Source: PALSA-612 sp963773055 (GTDB taxonomy: Bacteria; Actinomycetota; Thermoleophilia; Gaiellales; Gaiellaceae). Taken from it: a DNA stretch of 64,000 bases. Positions 42,582 through 51,931 of this stretch are shown here, one piece after another. Within the stretch, counting starts at the first letter, position 1. Each line of letters opens with the position of its first letter. A program made the translations under genes and the position numbers. The notes under the pieces are model-generated. The model did no database searches. It was not told the DNA's origin and saw only the letters and a program-made list of their open reading frames with translations. The stretch is from contig CAVYZL010000006.1 of the NCBI GenBank assembly GCA_963773055.1, forward strand, positions 434,001 through 498,000. The letters are read 5' to 3'.

Positions 42582-43213
42582 GGCGGCGCATTGCATTCGC
42601 CGCAGGCGCCGTCGTCTGTCTCGTCGTTGCCGTGGCCTTCTTCGCGCTGGCGATCGATGCCGGGCGCTGGCGAAGCGTGCTCCAGGCGGACGACGTCCGG
42701 TTCCGGACCTCTCCCGAGGCCGAGGACCTCTGGCAGCCGGCCCAGACGCTGCCGAAGGGGGCGGCCGGAGCAATCCTCGGCGTTCGCGACGATGTGCGCT
42801 TCCGCGAGGCGCTTCGGATGTTCCGCCTGAGCCGGCTCGACGAGGGCCCGACCTCCGACCCTCGGCTTGCGCTCGCACGAAGCGACGCTCGCGCGCGGCT
42901 CCAGGAGATTGCGGGCGGAAACGGCGATCGACGCCTACGGTCCCGTGCGATGGGGCTGCTCGGCGTGCTCAGCTTCGTGGGTGCTCTCTCCGACGCGAGA
43001 GACCAGGCGGTCCACCTCCAGGATGCGGTCGCCACGTACCAGTCGGCGATCGATCTCGATCCGACGAACGACGAAGCGAAGGCGAACCTCGAGCTTGCGC
43101 TTCAGAGGGGGCGGGGCGTTCAGCCTTCCGAGAGCGGCGGCGGCGCGAACCCGTCTCCCGGCGGGTCGGGAGCGAAGGGTGCGGGCGCCGGCGAGCCCGG
43201 CAGCGGCTACTAG
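42578..43213 (+). CDS. TPR-like membrane-anchored protein (BatC-like)
   Basis: 211 residues: N-terminal membrane anchor (FAAGAVVCLVVAVAFFALAI), a region ending in one recognisable tetratricopeptide unit (AVATYQSAIDLDPTNDEAKA), and a Gly/Ser/Pro-rich tail. A TPR protein between VWA genes is the BatC arrangement. It would be a scaffold at the membrane; the partner proteins are inferred from operon membership only. Confidence 0.7.
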   Translation: MRRRIAFAAGAVVCLVVAVAFFALAIDAGRWRSVLQADDVRFRTSPEAEDLWQPAQTLPKGAAGAILGVRDDVRFREALRMFRLSRLDEGPTSDPRLALARSDARARLQEIAGGNGDRRLRSRAMGLLGVLSFVGALSDARDQAVHLQDAVATYQSAIDLDPTNDEAKANLELALQRGRGVQPSESGGGANPSPGGSGAKGAGAGEPGSGY

Positions 43214-43216
43214 AGG

Positions 43217-44198
43217 ATGACCAGTCTCGCGACGGACGTCGTGTTCCTCTCGCCGCTCGGCCTCCTCCTTGCGCTCGGTGTCCTCCTGCCGCTCGCCGCC
43301 ATCCTCGCGATCACCCGTCGCGGAGGCCGCGTGCGCGCGGTCCTCGGTCTCATGTCGCCTCCGCGATCGGCGCTCGCCGTTCCCGTCGTCGCGGCGGTCG
43401 CCGCAGGCGGCTCTCCTCGGGCTCGCCGCTGCCCAGCCCGTCGTCGAGCAGGAGGCCGTTCGCCACGTTCGCTCCGATGCCGAGGCGTACGTCGTCTTCG
43501 ACATCTCTCGGTCGATGCTCGCGAGGCAAAGCGGAAGCTCGCCCACCCGTCTGACGCGGGCGAAGGCGGCTGCCGAGAGGATCCGCGCCGCACTCGGTGG
43601 GGTGCCCGTCGGGATCGCGTCTTTCACTGACCGCGCGCTTCCGCACCTCTTCCCGAGTGCGGACGAGACCGTCTTCCGGGCGACCGTTGCGCGCGCGATC
43701 GGCATCGAGCGGCCGCCCCCTCGCTCGAGCTTCCTCACGCAGGCGACGAGCCTCGACGCGCTCGCGGCGATTCCAGGCGAGCGCTTCTTCTCGCCGACCG
43801 CGAGGAAGCGGCTGCTCATCGTGCTCACCGACGGCGAGACGGAGCCGCCTGACGTCTCGAGGATCGCCAGGCAGTTCCTGCGCCCGCCGCGGATCCACAC
43901 GATCTACGTGGAGTTCTGGGGGCGCGACGAACGCGTCTTCACGCAGGGCGTGCCCGAGCCGCAATATCGGCCCGACCCCACCGCGCGGGCGCTGCTCGAG
44001 AGGGTCGCGACGGCTACCGGCGGGAGTGTGTACGGCGAGGGCGATGTCGGAGCGGTTTCGCACGAGTCGCGCGCGCTGCTCGCGAAGGGGCCGACCGTCG
44101 TGAAGGGCACGCGGACGAGCCGTCACGCACTCGCGCCCTATCTCGTCGCCGCGGCAGTCTTCCCGCTGACGCTGCTGCTCTGGCGTCGCGAGCGCTGA
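43217..44198 (+). CDS. VWA-domain membrane protein (second), one frameshift
   Basis: About 327 residues. Two N-terminal helices, with the gap between them near 43400-43412 where the frame changes (one extra base): LSPLGLLLALGVLLPLAAIL before, LLGLAAAQPVVEQEAV after. The VWA domain follows with DxSxS in VVFDISRSMLARQSG and the Thr/Asp of IASFTDRAL and LLIVLTDGETEPP, and the protein ends with a membrane helix and RRER. It is the classic BatA form. Frameshift probably a sequence error, since both sides are conserved. Confidence 0.8.
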
Positions 44199-44221
44199 TC
44201 ACTCATCACGGGTGCAGGCTC

Positions 44222-44617
44222 TCAGGAGGTCGTGACCGGTCCCTCTTCGTCGAACCACGGCTCGACGGCGTCGGGGAATCCGTTCTCGTCCATGTACGAG
44301 ATCGCGCGACTGGCGATCCAGAGCAGCGCCTCCGGGCTCGCCTCGCCGAGGGCGGCACGAACCGACTCGTCGCCGGCCTCGGGGCGTCCTCGTTCGCCGG
44401 CGCGCGCCCGACGCAGGCGGCAGAGCGTGAGCGCGGCGAGGTCGGCCGCACCGCCGTGCTCGAGGTACCAGCCGACACCGGTCGCCTCCTCGATCCGGCT
44501 AACGACGTTCTCAGCGAGCCACTCCGCGTCTTCGGCGGCCACGAAGTCGCTCGGCGGCTTCTGCGACTGATCGGCCCCTGGGAAGAGGGGGCGTCTGTCC
44601 TTGCGGGAAAAAGGCAT
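44222..44617 (-). CDS. Conserved small hypothetical protein
   Basis: 131 residues, soluble and acidic. The ATG at 44617 is chosen because an AGGAG stands 7 nt upstream and the sequence before it has no coding character. The middle part (AAEDAEWLAENVVSRIEEATG, GAADLAALTLCRLRRARAGE) is helical. I do not recognise a family. It is convergent with the last gene of the VWA operon and divergent from the peptide-binding protein gene, with a 191-nt gap, the largest in the window, which probably contains both promoters. Confidence 0.65.
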   Translation of the reverse strand: MPFSRKDRRPLFPGADQSQKPPSDFVAAEDAEWLAENVVSRIEEATGVGWYLEHGGAADLAALTLCRLRRARAGERGRPEAGDESVRAALGEASPEALLWIASRAISYMDENGFPDAVEPWFDEEGPVTTS

Positions 44618-44808
44618 TCGATCTCCTAACCGAACGGCAGTCCGTACGTCATACATTACGATCCTGCACTTGGCCATGGGAGAGGACACAAGACTCGACG
44701 TGCACTCGGCTGGGAACGGCTGCCCGGACCGGGACGCGACCGGGGCGAAACCCGCCTCGAGCCATGGCGCATCTCTCGCAGGAGCATCGACTCGTATGGA
44801 GGACATAC

Positions 44809-46450
44809 ATGCGTAAAACATCAATTGCGCTCCTCGTCGGGGCACTCGTGATCATCGCGAGCCTCGTCGTCGGGCCGGCCGCCTCGGCGAAGTCCGAGCG
44901 CGCGTCCGCCGCGACGGTCGTGTTCATTCACGAGCAGGAGCCGCCAAACCTGCAGGGACCGTGGGTGGGGAACAACCTCGCCGCCACGTTCCTCGTACTC
45001 AACAACATCTGGTACGGCGGCCAGATCCGCAACGACCACGCGGATTACGTGCCGGCGCTCTTTACCGCCGCGCCGAAGCTCCTGAAGAGGAGCCCGCTCA
45101 CCGTTCAGGCTACGTTCAAGGACTCGGCTGTCTGGAGCGACGGCAAGCCTGTCACCGGCGCGGACTTCATCGCCACGTGGAAGGTGTACGTCAACCCCGC
45201 GAACAACGTCATCAGCCGGTCGGGGTTCGAGGACATCAAGTCCGTGAAGCTCAGCGGCAAGGGCAAGAAGACGTTCACCGTCGTCTTCAAGAAGCAGTAC
45301 GCGGACTGGGAGACGATCCTCTCGGGGGGCGTCTACGCGGCACACATCATCGCCGGCAAGGACATGAACCAGATGTTCCTGAACAGCGTGCCGGTGTCCA
45401 GTGGGCCCTGGAAGTTCTCCAGCTGGCAGAAGGGTGTTCAGCTCACGCTCGTGAAGAACCCCGCCTTCAAGGCCGGGACGCCGATGAAGATCGGCAAGCT
45501 CGTGTTCCGTTACATCCTCGACACGAACGCGCGTTTCCAGGCCCTGAAGGCCGGTGAAGGCCAGGTCATGGAGCCGCAGCCGCAGCTCCAGATCGCGGAC
45601 TTCCAGAAGGACAAGAAGTTCGTCGTCGACCAGAAGATCGGCTACACGTACGAGCACCTCGACATCGAGCTCGGCCCGCAGGGCCACCCGGCGTTGAAGC
45701 AGCCGTACGTCCGTCAGGCGCTCATTACGGGCATCAATCGTCAGCAGATCGCCAACGTGCTCTACCAGTCGATCGCCCCTGGCCTGCCGGCGCTGCAGAG
45801 CCTCGAGTACATGCCCTTCGAGACGTCATACAAGAAGAACTTCGCCGTCTGGAAGTTCAACCAGGCGAAGGTGATCAGCATCCTCAAGGGGAAAGGCTGC
45901 ACCGGTGGTCCTGACAAGCCGTCCGCGAGCAACAACAGACATCTTCACCTGCCCGAACGTGGGCAAGCTGTCGTTCCGCTTCGGCACGACGACCGGTAAC
46001 CAGCTCCGTGCGCTCGCCTTCGAGATCATGCAGCGGCAGCTCAAGAGCGTCGGAATCGAGCTCGTACCTCGGTTCCAGGTAGCGGGAACGCTGTTCGGCA
46101 CGACGCTTCCGTCCGGTGACTGGGACCTCGTGATGTTCGCGTGGGTCGGCAGCGCGACGGGCGCGATCACCAACAACATCCAGTACGGGTGTGGTGGTGG
46201 GAACAACTACATGAACTACTGCAACAAGAAGGCGTCGGCAATCATGGACGCGGTCGCCCATGAGCTCGACATCAAAAAGGGACAGGCGATGAACAACTTG
46301 GCCGAGAGCAAGTACATGGTCAAGGACCTTCCGTCCATTCCCTTGCTCGCGCGGCCGCTCTTCGTGATCCACGCAAAGAGCCTCAAGGGGCCTGTCGTCA
46401 ACCCGACGCAGGAAGGCACCCCCTGGAACGTCTCCGCCTGGACTACGTAG
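44809..46450 (+). CDS. Peptide/solute ABC transporter substrate-binding protein, one frameshift
   Basis: About 547 residues, SBP family 5 (oligopeptide/dipeptide type). A signal peptide (ALLVGALVIIASLVVGPAASA) has no lipobox Cys, unlike most Gram-positive binding proteins. The body shows QEPPNLQGPW, PLTVQATFKDSAVWSDGKPVTGADF and a YVRQALITGINRQQIAN segment, all typical. The frame shifts near 45936 (one extra A); DIFTCPNVGKLSFRFGTTTGNQ continues in the new frame to NVSAWTT. GGAGG precedes the ATG by 7 nt. It is the first gene of an ABC operon, with a strong hairpin before the permease genes. Confidence 0.85.
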
Positions 46451-46483
46451 GAGAAGTTCGGTAGCAGTACAGACATAGACCAA

Positions 46484-46516
46484 GACCCGCTCCCGCCGCC
46501 TTGGCGGGAGCGGGTC
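46484..46516 (+). terminator. Strong GC hairpin after the binding-protein gene
   Basis: A perfect 14-bp stem (GACCCGCTCCCGCC with its complement) and 5-nt loop, with no T-run after it. It lies between the binding-protein and permease genes, where such hairpins commonly raise binding-protein mRNA over permease mRNA by partial termination or mRNA protection. Confidence 0.8.
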
Positions 46517-46561
46517 GCGGTTCTCTACTATTCGCACACAGTCGTATCGGGGACCCAGGCC

Positions 46562-47539
46562 ATGCTCACATACGTCATCCGCAGACTTCTCTACAGCATC
46601 GTCGTCCTCATCCTCGCCAGCTTCCTCGTCTTCACGTTCGTCACCAAGGGAGCGGGCGATCCGCTCGCGTCGCTGCGGATCACGAAGAACGTGAGCCCGG
46701 AGACGGTCTCGCGCATCGAGAAGGAGAAGCACCTCAACTCTTCGATTCCCGTTCGCTACTGGTACTGGGTGAAGGACGCGACCACGAACGAGTTCGGGAC
46801 GACGCTGCTCACGAACAAGCCGATCATGCCCGACCTCTGGCGGGTGATGAAGAACACCATGCAGCTCGTGTTCGTCGCCGAGTTCTTCGCCATCCTGCTC
46901 GCGGTCGGGATCGGTGTGCTCTCGGCCTTACGGCAGTACTCCGCCTTCGACTACACGGCGACGACGTTCAGCTTCCTCGGGCTCGCGACACCGGTCTTCT
47001 GGCTGGCGCTGATGTTCCAGGTCGCGATGGTCTTCATCTACCAGTGGACCGGGCACAACGTCCTCCCGATCACGAGTCTCAGCTCCGTCGACCCCGGGAC
47101 CGGCTGGCACTTCTGGGCCGATCGCGCGCGCCACCTCGTGATGCCCTGGATGGTGCTAATGATTGCGAGCATCGCGACCTACTCTCGATACATGCGCGCG
47201 TCGATGCTCGAGGTCGTGAATACCGACTACGTGCGGACGGCGCGCGCGAAAGGACTGCCAGAGCGCAAGGTGCAGATGCGGCACGCGTTTCGTAACGCTC
47301 TCATCCCGCTCACCACGGTCGTCGCCCTCAACTTCGGCGCCCTGATCGGGGGCGCCATCATCACGGAGACGGTGTTCTCGCTCGACGGCATGGGCCTCTA
47401 CTTCGTCAGCTCCCTCCAAACCGCGGATCCGTACCCCGTGATGGCGTGGCTCATGATCACCGCCATCCTCGTCATCGTCTTCAACCTCGTCGCCGACATC
47501 GCCTACGGCGTGCTCGACCCGCGGATCCGCTATGACTGA
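46562..47539 (+). CDS. Peptide ABC transporter permease (DppB type)
   Basis: 325 residues, six membrane helices. The N-terminal YVIRRLLYSIVVLILASFLVF is the standard DppB/OppB opening and the coupling EAA loop is YVRTARAKGLPERKV. It forms half of the membrane channel, imports peptides or similar solutes, and overlaps the DppC gene by 8 nt. Confidence 0.92.
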   Translation: MLTYVIRRLLYSIVVLILASFLVFTFVTKGAGDPLASLRITKNVSPETVSRIEKEKHLNSSIPVRYWYWVKDATTNEFGTTLLTNKPIMPDLWRVMKNTMQLVFVAEFFAILLAVGIGVLSALRQYSAFDYTATTFSFLGLATPVFWLALMFQVAMVFIYQWTGHNVLPITSLSSVDPGTGWHFWADRARHLVMPWMVLMIASIATYSRYMRASMLEVVNTDYVRTARAKGLPERKVQMRHAFRNALIPLTTVVALNFGALIGGAIITETVFSLDGMGLYFVSSLQTADPYPVMAWLMITAILVIVFNLVADIAYGVLDPRIRYD

Positions 47540-48611
47540 GCGGCAGCCTCCGGGCAGGGCCGACGAGCGGCCGGAGTACATGCTCCAGGCGAGCGTGGGC
47601 GGCCAGCCGGGCATCGGCCAGCCGACGGGAGGGGTCGCGCTGCCGCCGGACAGCCCTCTCGGCATCGAGGCGACCGAGCTCACGTACGAGTCGGGCGTCG
47701 AGGTCAAGGCGCGGAGCCAGTGGGCCTACGCCCGCATGCGGTTCTTCCGGCACAAGCTCGCGGTCGTCAGCCTGTTCATCCTCATCGGCATCGGCTTCGT
47801 CGGCGTCTTCGCCCCACAGATCGCCCCGCACGGCTTCGACGAGCTCGACCTCTACAACCTCAACAAGCCGCCGCAGCTCGCGGGCTACCACTGGTTCGGC
47901 ACTGACCAGCTCGGCCGCGACTACCTGAGCCGCGTCATCTACGGGATCCGGACGTCGCTCTGGGTCGCGCTCCTCGTCGCGCTCCTCTCGACGTTCATCG
48001 GCACGACGATCGGCTCGATCGCCGGCTACTACGGCGGCAAGACGGACAACCTGCTGATGCGGTTCACTGACCTCATCCTCACGCTGCCGGGCCTCGCGGT
48101 GCTGCTCACGGCCGCCGCGTTCCTTGGCCAGAAGCCTTTCACCCTCAACCTCGGCGTCAAGACGGTCGAGTTCCCCCAGGCATTCACCATAGGCCTGATC
48201 CTCGCCTTCCTCTTCTGGACGGGTCTCGCCCGGATCGTGCGCGGCCTCTTCCTCTCGCTCCGCGAGAAGGAGTTCGTCGAGGCGGCAAAGGCCGCCGGCG
48301 CGAGCGACATTCGGATCATCCTGCGCCACATCCTCCCCAACTGCGTCGGGCCGATCGTCGTCAACATGACGCTCGTCGTAGCGGCGGCGATCCTCACCGA
48401 GGCGGCGCTGTCGTTCCTCGGCTTCGGGATCCAGCCGCCGCAGGCCGCGCTCGGCAAGCTCATCGCGGACGGACAGGGCGAAGGGACCCACCTCTGGTGG
48501 CTCGTCACGTTCCCGGGGCTTGCGATCGTCGCCATCGCTCTCTGCGTCAACTTCGTCGGCGACGGGCTGCGCGACGCGCTCGATCCGACGCAGCGGAGGG
48601 TGCGTGCCTGA
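47532..48611 (+). CDS. Peptide ABC transporter permease (DppC type)
   Basis: 359 residues. A long polar N-terminus of about 70 residues precedes the first helix (LAVVSLFILIGIGFVGVFA); GTDQLGRDYLSRVIYG and the EAA loop EFVEAAKAAGASDIRIILRH are diagnostic for DppC/OppC. Five to six membrane helices. It overlaps DppB by 8 nt; the two ATPase genes follow after a 77-nt gap. Confidence 0.92.
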   Translation: MTERQPPGRADERPEYMLQASVGGQPGIGQPTGGVALPPDSPLGIEATELTYESGVEVKARSQWAYARMRFFRHKLAVVSLFILIGIGFVGVFAPQIAPHGFDELDLYNLNKPPQLAGYHWFGTDQLGRDYLSRVIYGIRTSLWVALLVALLSTFIGTTIGSIAGYYGGKTDNLLMRFTDLILTLPGLAVLLTAAAFLGQKPFTLNLGVKTVEFPQAFTIGLILAFLFWTGLARIVRGLFLSLREKEFVEAAKAAGASDIRIILRHILPNCVGPIVVNMTLVVAAAILTEAALSFLGFGIQPPQAALGKLIADGQGEGTHLWWLVTFPGLAIVAIALCVNFVGDGLRDALDPTQRRVRA

Positions 48612-48688
48612 GCGCCCTGGGGCGTTCGGCGCCGCTACGATCTCCGCTCTAGATCCAGCACGCAGTCCATCCTGCTAGCACTCTTGTC

Positions 48689-49723
48689 ATGAGCGCCGAG
48701 CCGATTCTCTCCATCACCGACCTCACGGTCGAGTTCGATACGGAGGACGGAGTCGTGCATGCCGTCACCGACGTGAGCTATGACCTCTTCCCGGGCGAGG
48801 TGCTCGGCGTGATCGGCGAGTCCGGCTCGGGCAAGAGCGTGTCGGTGATGTCGGTTCTCGGTCTCATCCCAGTGCCCCCGGGCCGCATTGTCAGCGGACA
48901 GGCGCTCTACAAGGGCCGCGACCTCCTGACGCTGTCGAAGGATGAGCTTCAGGACATCCGCGGCGGCGAGATGTCGATGATCTTCCAGGACCCGATGACG
49001 TCGCTGAACCCCGTGCTAAGCGTGGGATACCAGATCGCCGAAGCGATCAAGACCCACAATCCGGCGGTCAACAGTGGCGAGGCCCGCAAGCGAACCGTCC
49101 AGCTCCTCGCGCTCGTCGGCGTGCCGCATCCCGAGCAGCGCTTCGACCAGTACCCGCACGAGTTCTCCGGCGGCATGCGACAGCGCGGCATGATCGCGAT
49201 GGCGATCGCCAATTCGCCGACGGTGCTGATCGCCGACGAACCGACGACTGCGCTCGACGTGACGATCCAGGCGCAGATCATTGAGGTGCTGCGGACGGCG
49301 CAGCGCGAGACGCACGCCGCCACCATCCTCATCACGCATGACCTTGGAGTGATCGCGGAGCTCGCCGACCGCGTGGTGATCATGTACGGCGGGCGTGTCG
49401 TCGAACTCGGTGACGTCTACACGATCTTCAACGCCCCTCGGCATCCGTACACCGTCGGGCTGATGAACAGCCTGGCGCGGCTCGAGGGCGAGCAGGAGTG
49501 GCTCGAGCCGATCCCCGGCCAGCCGCCGAGCCTGATCACGCCTCCGCCGGGCTGCTCTTTCCACCCGCGCTGCATCCAGTCGCAAGGACGGACTCGGTGC
49601 CGCACGGAGGTGCCCGAGCTCCGGCAGATCGGCGGCGGCGCGACGCACAGCTCGGCGTGCCACTTCGCCGAGGAGCTCGTCGCCGTCGAGGTGCACCTCG
49701 GCGCGCCCTCGGGAGGAGCGTGA
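48689..49723 (+). CDS. Peptide ABC transporter ATPase (DppD type)
   Basis: 344 residues. Walker A GESGSGKSV, signature SGGMRQRG, Walker B VLIADEPTTALD and the C-terminal oligopeptide-type extension with PPGCSFHPRC (Cys motif that can hold an iron-sulfur cluster in relatives). It energises import together with the DppF-type ATPase; the stop overlaps the next start by TGATG. Confidence 0.93.
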   Translation: MSAEPILSITDLTVEFDTEDGVVHAVTDVSYDLFPGEVLGVIGESGSGKSVSVMSVLGLIPVPPGRIVSGQALYKGRDLLTLSKDELQDIRGGEMSMIFQDPMTSLNPVLSVGYQIAEAIKTHNPAVNSGEARKRTVQLLALVGVPHPEQRFDQYPHEFSGGMRQRGMIAMAIANSPTVLIADEPTTALDVTIQAQIIEVLRTAQRETHAATILITHDLGVIAELADRVVIMYGGRVVELGDVYTIFNAPRHPYTVGLMNSLARLEGEQEWLEPIPGQPPSLITPPPGCSFHPRCIQSQGRTRCRTEVPELRQIGGGATHSSACHFAEELVAVEVHLGAPSGGA

Positions 49724-50805
49724 TGAGCGAGCTGGCGAGCGCGACGATGCCTGCGGCGGCGTCCGAGGCGGCCGACCCGAACGAGATCCTCCGGATCGAG
49801 AGTCTCGTCAAGCACTTTCCGATCAAGGCCGGCGTCATGAAGCACACCGTCGGCCAGGTCCGCGCCGTCGACGGGGTCGACCTTTCGGTGCTCCGTGGAG
49901 AGACGCTCGGGATCGTCGGCGAATCGGGGTGTGGCAAGACGACCCTTGGGCGAACGATCATCAAGCTCGTCGAGCCGACGAGCGGCCAGATCTTCTTCAA
50001 GGGCACGGACATCACGAAGTTCAAGCGCCGTCAGATGCGGCCGGTCCGGCGGGACATCCAGATCGTCTTCCAGGACCCCTACGCGTCGCTCAACCCGCGG
50101 ATGACGGTGCGCGAGATCGTGGCGGAGCCGCTCCGCATCCACGGCCTCTACAGCGGTCGCGAAGGCAAGCTGCGCGTGGAAGGCCTGTTGCGGACGGTCG
50201 GCCTCAGCGCGGAGCACGCGAACCGGTTCCCGCACGAGTTCTCCGGCGGCCAGCGACAGCGGATCGGTGTCGCCCGCGCGCTCGCGCTTAACCCGGAGAT
50301 GATGGTGCTCGACGAGCCCGTCTCGGCACTCGACGTGTCGATCCAGGCCCAGGTCGTCAACCTGCTCGCGCAGCTCCAGAAGGAGTTCGGGTTGACGTAT
50401 CTCTTCATCGCGCACGACCTCTCGGTCGTTCGCCACATCTCCGACCGGATCGCTGTCATGTACCTCGGCAAGATCATGGAGGTCGGGACACGCGATCAGG
50501 TCTACGGCGCTCCGATGCATCCGTACACACAGGCGCTCCTCTCCGCGGTGCCGATCGAGTCCCCGGTCCAACGCGGAAAGCGCCACCGGATCATGCTCGA
50601 GGGAGACGTTCCGAGCCCGGCGAACCCTCCTTCCGGCTGCCGCTTTCGGACGCGCTGCTGGAAGGCGCAGGAGATCTGCGCGCAGGAGGAGCCGCCGCTC
50701 GTCGAACGCGGGGTACGCGGCCAGCGGGTCGCCTGCCACTTTGCAGAGATCATGAAGCCGCTTGAGCTCGCCGACCGGACGACGACGGCGGGCACATCGG
50801 GCTGA
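49723..50805 (+). CDS. Peptide ABC transporter ATPase (DppF type)
   Basis: 360 residues. Walker A GESGCGKTTLGR, signature SGGQRQRIG, Walker B MMVLDEPVSALD, switch His in LFIAHDLSVVRH and the C-terminal PSGCRFRTRC extension. With the DppD-type ATPase it makes the nucleotide-binding pair of a complete five-gene peptide importer (binding protein, two permeases, two ATPases). Confidence 0.93.
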   Translation: MSELASATMPAAASEAADPNEILRIESLVKHFPIKAGVMKHTVGQVRAVDGVDLSVLRGETLGIVGESGCGKTTLGRTIIKLVEPTSGQIFFKGTDITKFKRRQMRPVRRDIQIVFQDPYASLNPRMTVREIVAEPLRIHGLYSGREGKLRVEGLLRTVGLSAEHANRFPHEFSGGQRQRIGVARALALNPEMMVLDEPVSALDVSIQAQVVNLLAQLQKEFGLTYLFIAHDLSVVRHISDRIAVMYLGKIMEVGTRDQVYGAPMHPYTQALLSAVPIESPVQRGKRHRIMLEGDVPSPANPPSGCRFRTRCWKAQEICAQEEPPLVERGVRGQRVACHFAEIMKPLELADRTTTAGTSG

Positions 50806-50852
50806 CCGGGCTTCGCTACTAACTCAGCCGTTCGTTGCTCGTCTGAACGACT

Positions 50853-51311
50853 ATGGAGCCCGCGCGACACTCGCTCGTGTGTGACCGCGTACGAGCGCAG
50901 ATCTCGGTAGCGCTCGACGGGGAGCTGTCCCAGCTCGAACAGGCCATGCTGTCGTCGCATCTCGCGCGCTGCACGGACTGCAGCGCGTACGAGGCGGACG
51001 TGACGGCGTTCACGCACGCCTTGCGGGAAACCCCGCCCGAGTCGCTGGGCCGGCCCATCATCGTCAGCCCAAGCCGCCGCTTCGTCATGAACCGTCTTCA
51101 GGTCGGGGCCGCCGCCGCTCTCGCAGTTGCCGCTCTCTTCGGCGCCGGTGAGCTCTTGAGGGGCAAAGACCTGGAGATCCGCCCCGTGTTCGTGCCGTCG
51201 GGAAAGACGCAGATCAAGTTCCCGACCCAGCGGCAGGAGCAGCGCGAGCAGGCGATCCTCGAGCGGGCACGGGTCGGGCATCCCGTCCAGCTCCGGGGCC
51301 GCGCCCTTTAG
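50853..51311 (+). CDS. Zinc-finger (zf-HC2) anti-sigma-factor-like membrane protein
   Basis: 152 residues. The N-terminus has the anti-sigma zinc finger: Cys in SLVCDRV, then HLARCTDCSAY (HxxxCxxC). One membrane helix follows (AAAALAVAALFGAGELL, about residues 87-103) and an extracytoplasmic tail of about 50 residues. Such proteins bind ECF sigma factors, but no sigma factor gene is in the window, so it may be an orphan or regulate a sigma factor elsewhere. It is convergent with the lipoprotein gene. Confidence 0.8.
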   Translation: MEPARHSLVCDRVRAQISVALDGELSQLEQAMLSSHLARCTDCSAYEADVTAFTHALRETPPESLGRPIIVSPSRRFVMNRLQVGAAAALAVAALFGAGELLRGKDLEIRPVFVPSGKTQIKFPTQRQEQREQAILERARVGHPVQLRGRAL

Positions 51312-51316
51312 TTAGC

Positions 51317-51359
51317 CGCCGAAAGTCGAGTTCGCTTACGCGTTCGACTGTCCGGCGGG
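51317..51359. terminator. Hairpin between convergent genes (first)
   Basis: CCGCCG (51317-51322) pairs with CGGCGG (51354-51359) and inner AGTCGA with TCGACT, a long imperfect stem just after the zf-HC2 gene stop. Candidate terminator. Confidence 0.65.
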
Positions 51360-51362
51360 AGC

Positions 51363-51390
51363 TGATTTCCGCCGGCAGGAAATCGTCAGA
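51363..51390. terminator. Hairpin between convergent genes (second)
   Basis: GATTTCC (51365-51371) pairs with GGAAATC (51379-51385), extended by CTG/CAG. With the hairpin just before, it would end transcription from both sides. Confidence 0.65.
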
Positions 51391-51404
51391 TCTCCGGCCG
51401 ATAT

Positions 51405-51866
51405 CTAGTGGCGGCCGAGCGGTTCGACCGCGATGCCGCGCTTGCCCAGCTTGGCGAGGGTCGCGTTGATCTGCACCCAGCTCTTGAAGCTCACGCCCTT
51501 GGCGTTGAGGAGGTCCTCGTAGCCGGGAAGCTTGACCTGCGCCGCCGTTCCCCGAAGGTCGGCGCCGAGCTGGTGAAAGTGCTCGGTCAGCTGGTCGTGC
51601 TCGTCCTCGAACCCCTTCGCAGCTCCCGCGTTCGAGAAGTCGTCCGCGGCGTCGTCGATCAAGTCGGCTGATGTCTCCATCCGGTTCACGAAGTCGTCAC
51701 GGGACTTCGCTTGCGTGATCTGGGCGAGCGCGTAATCGGTCCTGTCGCGGGCCTTCTTCACGGAGTCCTGGAACTCCGACTTCGTCAACGTCGGCGTGCT
51801 GCTGCAGCCGCCGAGGAGCATGGCGAGCGCGACGAGCGCGAGGGCGAAAATGGCCGCGAAACGCAT
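51405..51866 (-). CDS. Lipoprotein of unknown function
   Basis: 153 residues with a lipoprotein signal peptide ending LLGGC (lipobox, Cys about residue 21). The mature part is charged and mostly helical (KSEFQDSVKKARDRTDYALAQITQA; EDEHDQLTEHFHQLGADLRG), ending in the positive GKRGIAVEPLGRH. Helical bundle lipoproteins of this sort are common in actinobacteria with no known role. It is divergent from atpD. Confidence 0.8.
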   Translation of the reverse strand: MRFAAIFALALVALAMLLGGCSSTPTLTKSEFQDSVKKARDRTDYALAQITQAKSRDDFVNRMETSADLIDDAADDFSNAGAAKGFEDEHDQLTEHFHQLGADLRGTAAQVKLPGYEDLLNAKGVSFKSWVQINATLAKLGKRGIAVEPLGRH

Positions 51867-51925
51867 GGCGCAAACAGAGTAGCCGCGTGCCGCAGGAAGC
51901 CGGAGAACCTACCGTACGCCTCCGA

Positions 51926-51931
51926 TAGACT
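51926..51931 (+). promoter_or_regulatory. -10 box (TAGACT), candidate atpDC promoter
   Basis: TAGACT lies 66 nt before the atpD ATG, in the divergent gap. Because the operon is split, atpD and atpC need their own promoter; this is the best candidate. Confidence 0.45.
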
